From the NCBI GenBank assembly GCA_001603145.1, contig LVBI01000009.1:1-34481 (forward strand): a DNA stretch of 34,481 nt, in the 5' to 3' direction. The position numbers and the translations under genes were made by a program. Of this stretch, positions 29,194 through 34,481 are shown in pieces. The stretch's first letter is position 1. Each line of letters opens with the position of its first letter. The notes below the pieces were generated by a model. It did no database searches. It was given only the letters and a program-made list of their open reading frames with translations, and was not told the DNA's origin. The stretch is from Spirochaetales bacterium Spiro_07 (GTDB lineage Bacteria; Spirochaetota; Spirochaetia; Treponematales; Treponemataceae).

Positions 29194-31140
29194 ATGCAAA
29201 CCGATACACAGAAACATAACGAAACCATAACACCGAACAGCAAAGAGATAGAAATCTTGAAAAAGCACTTTCCGCAGTGCTTTAACAAAAGCGAAAGTTT
29301 TGACATTGAAAAATTCCGGGAACTCATTGCACAGAATGATATCGAAATCAAAAAAGAAGGCTTTACGCTCAACTTTTTAGGCAAGAGCTATGCACGCTAT
29401 CAGGCGAACTTGGACAGCGAAACGGTGATTGTACCAGATGCAGAGAACGACAACGCAGACAACAAAGACAGCGAAAACGTGTATATTGTTGGCGACAATC
29501 TTGACGCTTTGCAGCATTTGCGACATTCATACGCAGAACAAATAAAGTGCATTTACATCGACCCGCCATATAACACGGGCAAAGACGATTTTGTCTATAA
29601 TGATAAATTCGGCTTTACAGCGAAAGAGCTTGTAGAGAAGCTGGATATTACGGAGGAAGAGGCAGAGCGAATTGTGGGCATGGGCGGAAAATGCACTCAT
29701 TCGGCTTGGCTTACGTTTATGTATCCGCGTCTTGCCCTTGCTCGCGAGCTTTTGAGAGACGACGGCGTGATTTTTATCAGTATCGACGACAACGAGCAAG
29801 CAAACTTGAAGCGGCTGTGCGATGAAGTGTTCGGCGAGGGAAATTTTGTTTGCGATATTATTGTAAGGGCAAATAGCAGAGGACAAACTTATACAGAAAT
29901 AGCAAAAACTCATGAGTATTTATTTGTTATTGCAAAAAGTGATGAAACAGAATTATTGGAATTGGAGAAAGATGCGGAATCTTCAGACTTAAATCTGAAT
30001 GATAATATTGGAGCATTTAATATTCGAGAATTGAGAAATAGAAATCCAAAATTTGGAAGACATAATCGTCCGTTCCTTTTTTATCCGATTTATGTAAATC
30101 CAAAAATTATTGATAAAGACGGATTTTCACCAGTTTCTTTGATAAAACATTCTGATTATTCAGTGGAAGTCCTGCCTTATAATTCAGAAGGAAAAGAAAG
30201 TTGTTGGCGATGGGGAAAACAAAAAACTGAAAGTAATCTTGGAGACGATACATTGTCATGTAATTTGGTAGCAAAATTAAAGACAACAGGTTCTTATGGT
30301 ATATATGAAAAATATCGCAAAACTACATATAAACCAAAATCTATTTGGGACGATAATTCATTCCTAACCGAAACTGGAACTGTTGAAATGCGGCAGTTAG
30401 GGTTTTCTTCAGAATTTGATTTTCCAAAACCTGTACGACTTATAAAACAATGTTTAAGCCTTGCAACCGGAGATAATGACATAATCCTCGACTTCTTCTC
30501 TGGCTCTGGAACAACCGCACACGCCGTAATGGACTTGAACGCAAGCGACAACGGAAAGCGCAAATTCATTATGGTACAACTTGATGAGTCTGTACGCAAA
30601 GACAGCGAGGCGGAAAAGGCGGGCTACAAGACAATAGACGAGATTGGACGCGAGCGAATACGCAGAGCGGCGGCAAAGCTAAAGGCGGAACACCCAGACA
30701 CAAAAGCAGATTTGGGCTTCAAGACGTATTATCTCCGCTCAATGCCGCAGAACACGATTGACAAAATCAAGATTTTTGACCCTACTCTTATGTATGGCGA
30801 CGGCGACATTATAGCGTCACTTGGTGAAAATGCGCTTTTGCAAACTTGGCAGATAAAAGACTGCTTCGGCTTTTACGCTAATGTGCAGAAAATCGACCTT
30901 TTGGGCTACACGGCGTATCTTTTGGACAGCGAGAAAATCGGGAAGTATCTGTATTTGCTTGACGGCATGGAAGACAAGAGCATAAAAGAGCTTATCCGCA
31001 AAATCGAGAGCATAGAGCTAACGGTAGACAAGATTTTTGTTTACGGATATTCGTTCGACTTCAACGCGCTCAATACTCTCAAAACCAACTTGAAAACGCT
31101 CAAAAACCGCAACCCGATTGAGCCGATTGTGAGGTACTAA
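29194..31140 (+). CDS. mod: Type III restriction-modification DNA methyltransferase Mod
   Basis: Mod methylates adenine at the recognition site and gives the complex its specificity. The 648-residue protein is a beta-class N6-adenine methyltransferase: DPPYNTG (residues 123-129) comes before the SAM-binding DFFSGSGTTAHAV (from about 433). Between them lies the target-recognition region (about 222-430), whose DNA (29860-30480) is visibly richer in A and T than the flanks. No simple-sequence tract for phase variation was seen. AAGGG at 29181-29185 fixes the ATG at 29194; the frame opens upstream at 29131 with no support. The stop is one base before res. Confidence 0.93.
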   Translation: MQTDTQKHNETITPNSKEIEILKKHFPQCFNKSESFDIEKFRELIAQNDIEIKKEGFTLNFLGKSYARYQANLDSETVIVPDAENDNADNKDSENVYIVGDNLDALQHLRHSYAEQIKCIYIDPPYNTGKDDFVYNDKFGFTAKELVEKLDITEEEAERIVGMGGKCTHSAWLTFMYPRLALARELLRDDGVIFISIDDNEQANLKRLCDEVFGEGNFVCDIIVRANSRGQTYTEIAKTHEYLFVIAKSDETELLELEKDAESSDLNLNDNIGAFNIRELRNRNPKFGRHNRPFLFYPIYVNPKIIDKDGFSPVSLIKHSDYSVEVLPYNSEGKESCWRWGKQKTESNLGDDTLSCNLVAKLKTTGSYGIYEKYRKTTYKPKSIWDDNSFLTETGTVEMRQLGFSSEFDFPKPVRLIKQCLSLATGDNDIILDFFSGSGTTAHAVMDLNASDNGKRKFIMVQLDESVRKDSEAEKAGYKTIDEIGRERIRRAAAKLKAEHPDTKADLGFKTYYLRSMPQNTIDKIKIFDPTLMYGDGDIIASLGENALLQTWQIKDCFGFYANVQKIDLLGYTAYLLDSEKIGKYLYLLDGMEDKSIKELIRKIESIELTVDKIFVYGYSFDFNALNTLKTNLKTLKNRNPIEPIVRY

Positions 31141-31141
31141 A

Positions 31142-33190
31142 ATGAGATTAGAGCAGAACTTACCTCATCAGAGCGCGGCGATTAACGCTGTTTTGCGTGT
31201 CTTTGACGGTGTTGAGCCGGAGATTTCTTCTGACCGCACAAAATGCCCGCTTTTGACTCTCGAGATGCAGACAATAAAAAAGAACATTGCACAGATTCAG
31301 AGCGACTCCGTTCCAGAAAGTTTGCGGGAAAACTACGCCGATTCAAACAACAAATATCTGAACATCGACATAAAAATGGAAACTGGTACTGGAAAGACCT
31401 ATGTGTATACAAAGACGATGTTTGAACTTCACAAGGCTTTCGGCATAAACAAGTTTATCGTGCTTGTTCCGACTGTGCCTATTAAAGAGGGCGCAAAGGC
31501 ATTTTTGAAGTCCGCTTATATGAAAAGCGATTTACAGTCGCTTTATGACGGTACGGAACTTCGGCTTCACGTTCTTGACGCACAAAAGCCAAAGACAAAA
31601 GGACGAAAATCGTTCCCTGCTGCAATTCAGGCTTTTGCTGAAAACACGGATTTGAATGGCAACAAAATCGACGTGCTTTTGACAAACAGCGGAATGATGA
31701 ACAGCGCAAAAACAATGGACGCGGAATATGACCAGACTTTACTCGGAAACTTTACAAATCCGTACAAGGTTTTACAGAGCGTAAATCCGTTTGTAATCAT
31801 TGACGAGCCTCATAAGTTCAACCGCACAAAAGGCACGTTCAAGACACTTCTTGAAAAGGTGAAGCCTCAATGCATTATCCGCTACGGTGCGACTTTTCCA
31901 GAAATGGCAAAAGACAAAATCGATTATGAAAACGTCGTGTATTCGCTGAACTCTTGCAAGGCGTTCAACGACAATCTTGTAAAAGGCGTGCAGGTTGAGT
32001 ACATTGCCGACGAAGAGAAAATTAAAGACCAAATTAAAATCAAAGTGCTAGAAATAAATACGAAGTCTGTTCGATTTCAGAACGAGCAGACCAAAAAGAC
32101 CTTTGATTTGACCGAGACGGATTCTCTTTCTGCGATTGACGCGAGTTTTGAGAATATCCACGTTTCTGCAATCTCAAAGGCAGAAGTCGAGCTGAACAAC
32201 GGAATGATTCTGCACAAAAGCGATTCGATTTATCCCGAAGTTTTCAGCGACACCTTCCAGACAACAATGTTGAATCTTGCGCTTGACCGTCATTTTGAAA
32301 AGGAATACGAAAACTTCTGCAATGGGCTTACAAAAATCAAGACACTTTCGCTTTTCTTCATCGATTCAATCGAATCTTTCAGAAACGACGGTTATTTACG
32401 CACAGAGTTTGAACGGCTCTTGAAACAAAAACTGAATGAGTTAATCGAAAAGTATCAGAATGGAAGCGACAAAGAAAAAGAATACGCTGATTATCTTTCT
32501 TATTCGCTTTCGCACATCAATGAGACAATCGCGGGATATTTTGCCGAGGACAACAATACCGACAGCGACGAAGTAAAAGAAGAAGTCGATAAGGTTTTGC
32601 GGCAGAAAGACGAGATTATCAAAGTCAAAAAAGACAACGGCGACTGGGAAGCGACACGCTTTATTTTCTCGAAATGGACTCTCAAAGAGGGCTGGGACAA
32701 CCCTAACATTTTTGTGATTGCAAAACTGCGTTCGAGCGGAAGCGAAACAAGCAAGTTGCAGGAAGTTGGTCGCGGCTTGCGCTTGCCTGTGGACGAACTG
32801 GGCGAGAGGCAGAGCGAAAAGCAGTTTTATCTCCGCTACATTATCGACTTCTCAGAAAAGGATTTTGCCGAAAAACTATTGGGTGAAATCAACGCTGGAG
32901 CAGAACGCGAAGCAAAGATTACGCAAACATTCCTTGAAGCATACGCAAAGAAGAAGCAGATTGATGTTAACGCTTTTATGTTCGATTTGATTCAAAAGAA
33001 GTTTATCACATACAAAGGCGAGCCGATTGAAGATAACTTGGCGGAGTTCAAAGAGACTTATCCTGATTTGTTCACTTCATTGCAGTCTGGCAAAGTCGTA
33101 AGCGTGAACGCAAGCAAAGCCGACAGCGAGAAAGTCAAAATTCGCAAAGAAAACTACGACAAACTCAAAGAGTTTGCTAATGTGCGATAA
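31142..33190 (+). pseudogene. res: Type III restriction enzyme Res, truncated before the nuclease domain
   Basis: Res is the ATP-dependent motor and nuclease of a type III system. The helicase part is intact: P-loop ETGTGKT (80-86), DEPH box (221-224), and motif VI QEVGRGLRLP (540-549). The protein ends at 682 residues, whereas typical Res proteins (EcoP15I type) are about 970 residues with a C-terminal PD-(D/E)xK nuclease. The last residues KENYDKLKEFANVR look like a normal mid-protein block that departs from the family after KLKE. About 70 bases on is the end of a recombinase gene. Truncation by an integrated element is the likely cause. The product could still bind Mod and use ATP but should not cut. 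Confidence 0.85.
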
Positions 33191-33223
33191 AGTAGTAATA
33201 GAAGTGTAAAAAATTTTGCCGTT

Positions 33224-33255
33224 CCTATCCGGCACTTAGGGCTGTGTCGGATAGG
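33224..33255 (-). terminator. Inverted repeat at the recombinase 3' end, possible terminator
   Basis: CCTATCCGGCAC (33224-33235) pairs with GTGTCGGATAGG (33244-33255), with one G-T pair, around an 8-base loop, just past the recombinase stop. On the minus strand a TTTTTT run follows about 10 bases later. It may also be part of the element's end. Confidence 0.5.
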
Positions 33256-33262
33256 TCAGGCG

Positions 33263-34481
33263 TTAGGCTTCCGGCAAGTCTATCTTGCCGACAAAGCTGT
33301 AATAAATCTCAATGTCCTGCCTGCGGGTGCCGTTCTCGTCATAGCTGCACTCATGCACGACGATTTTCTCAATCATTTCCCGCAAGAGGGTGGGGGTCAA
33401 TTCTTCAAAAGCAAGGTGCTTTCTCACAATCCCCATGAATTTCTCGGCGTTGACGGTGGCGGCCTGCGACTTGGAAAGTTCCTCCTGCAAAGCGGCAGCC
33501 CGGTCTTTCAGTTCCCGCTGCTCCTGCTCATAGTCCGCCGACAGCTCCATGAAACGCTCGTCGCTGATTTTGCCGCTTACATTGTCCTCATACAGCCGCT
33601 TGATAATGCGGTTCACTTCGGCAATGCGTGTCTGGGCCTGTTCAAGCTGCTTCGTGGCTGCGGCGGTCTTTCTCTTGCCGCCGATTTCGTTCTGCTGGAT
33701 GAGCAGCTTTACAAAGCGGCTCTCATGCCTGGCGGCGTATTCCGTCACTTGCCGGAGATTGGAAAGCACGCCCGCCGTCAAAAGGTCGGTGCGGATAAAG
33801 TGTGCCGTACAGTCACGGGTACGCTTCTTGTAGCTGCCGCAGATATAACAGTCCTGCTTGCGGTTCTTGTTCTGATACCGCTGCTGATACAGCACATGGC
33901 CGCAGTCGGCGCAGAACAGCATACCAGAGAACAGCCCCACTTCATCATAGCGGTTCGGGCGTTTTCGCTGCTTGCGTAACTCCTGCACACGCTCCCATGT
34001 TTCCGTGTCGATAATCGGCTCATGGTGATTTGGGAAGATAGCCTGCTTCTCGATGGGGTTCTCAACGCTGTGCTTGACCTTGTAAGAGGGCTTCTCCGTC
34101 TTGAAGTTTACCAGACAGCCAGTGTACTCCCGGTTTTCCAGCAGATGGACGACGGTGTTTGTCGCCCACTTGCACTCATAGCCGGGGTGGTAGCGTCGGG
34201 TGCTGCCCGTCCTGCGGTATTCCAGCGTCCCCGGCGTGGGGATTTGCTGCTCCGTCAGCATACGGGCAATCTTGGTCGGGCCATTTCCCGCAAGGCAAAG
34301 CTGGTAAATCTGCCGGACAACCGGGGCGGCTTCCTCGTCAACGATATAGTTCTCGTCCTTGTCCATGAGATAGCCATAGACTGGCTTGCTGGTTACAGGC
34401 TTGCCGCTCATGCCTTTTGCTTTCTTTACTGCCTTGATTTTCTTGCTCGTATCTCTCACCAGCCATTCGTTAAATAAGTTC
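33263..34481 (-). CDS. Large serine recombinase of an integrative element (5' end outside window)
   Basis: About 406 residues are visible; the N-terminal catalytic resolvase domain lies past the right edge. The visible part has the recombinase domain (GKPVTSKPVYGYLMD, then WATNTVVHLLENREYTGCLV), a zinc ribbon (CADCG, later CYICG, with a third Cys), a long coiled coil (about 270-345), and a C-terminal DUF4368-type region ending VGKIDLPEA. The family includes TnpX/TndX recombinases of Tn4451/Tn5397-type elements from Firmicutes. Frame runs to the edge with EW and VRDT before the GTG at 34459, so that GTG is internal. The DNA is clearly more GC-rich than the neighbours, a sign of transfer. Such genes usually sit at one end of their element. 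Confidence 0.92.
   Translation of the reverse strand, partial: NLFNEWLVRDTSKKIKAVKKAKGMSGKPVTSKPVYGYLMDKDENYIVDEEAAPVVRQIYQLCLAGNGPTKIARMLTEQQIPTPGTLEYRRTGSTRRYHPGYECKWATNTVVHLLENREYTGCLVNFKTEKPSYKVKHSVENPIEKQAIFPNHHEPIIDTETWERVQELRKQRKRPNRYDEVGLFSGMLFCADCGHVLYQQRYQNKNRKQDCYICGSYKKRTRDCTAHFIRTDLLTAGVLSNLRQVTEYAARHESRFVKLLIQQNEIGGKRKTAAATKQLEQAQTRIAEVNRIIKRLYEDNVSGKISDERFMELSADYEQEQRELKDRAAALQEELSKSQAATVNAEKFMGIVRKHLAFEELTPTLLREMIEKIVVHECSYDENGTRRQDIEIYYSFVGKIDLPEA

Overview
This window most likely comes from a host-associated spirochaete of the Treponema type. That is an inference from gene content: a complete archaeal-type V/A-ATPase operon in a bacterium, yajC-secD-secF, lipoproteins with relaxed spirochaete-style lipoboxes, a eukaryote-like NADP isocitrate dehydrogenase, and dispersed palindromic repeats between genes. 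No rRNA or tRNA gene was seen to confirm it.

Bases 1-26386 are a housekeeping backbone. They hold an unknown lipoprotein gene, secG, a ptsN-type PTS EIIA gene, and a nine-gene V/A-ATPase operon in the order G/H-like, C, I, K, F, E, A, B, D. A universal stress protein gene is coupled to the end of that operon, followed by a flavodoxin-like gene, a J-domain/TPR gene, map and htrA. A multi-branched terminator separates htrA from a convergent pair, icd and a fused pyrK-pyrD. Then come yajC-secD-secF, ispH, and valS coupled to a small HD protein that carries the residue set of a stand-alone (p)ppGpp hydrolase. The genes combine ion-motive energy coupling, protein export and envelope quality control, UMP synthesis, isoprenoid synthesis and translation.

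Bases 26387-34481 are accessory. On the minus strand, an XRE repressor, an ImmA/IrrE-type metallopeptidase, a possible 21-residue peptide and an HU-like/DUF4469 protein may form one transcript. A second XRE regulator diverges from a type III restriction-modification locus, and a palindrome plus spaced direct repeats lie between them. Mod looks complete, with a compositionally distinct target-recognition region. Res stops at 682 residues, before the nuclease domain. About 70 bases further on lies the 3' end of a large serine recombinase gene, which runs off the right edge and has the composition of a Firmicutes integrative element. The simplest reading is that an integrative element inserted into res.

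The main leads are the valS-coupled candidate alarmone hydrolase, the element-interrupted res and its regulatory region, the XRE/ImmA/micro-ORF/HU-DUF4469 cassette, the pyrK-pyrD fusion, and a composite repeat shared by the leaders of secG and yajC-secDF.
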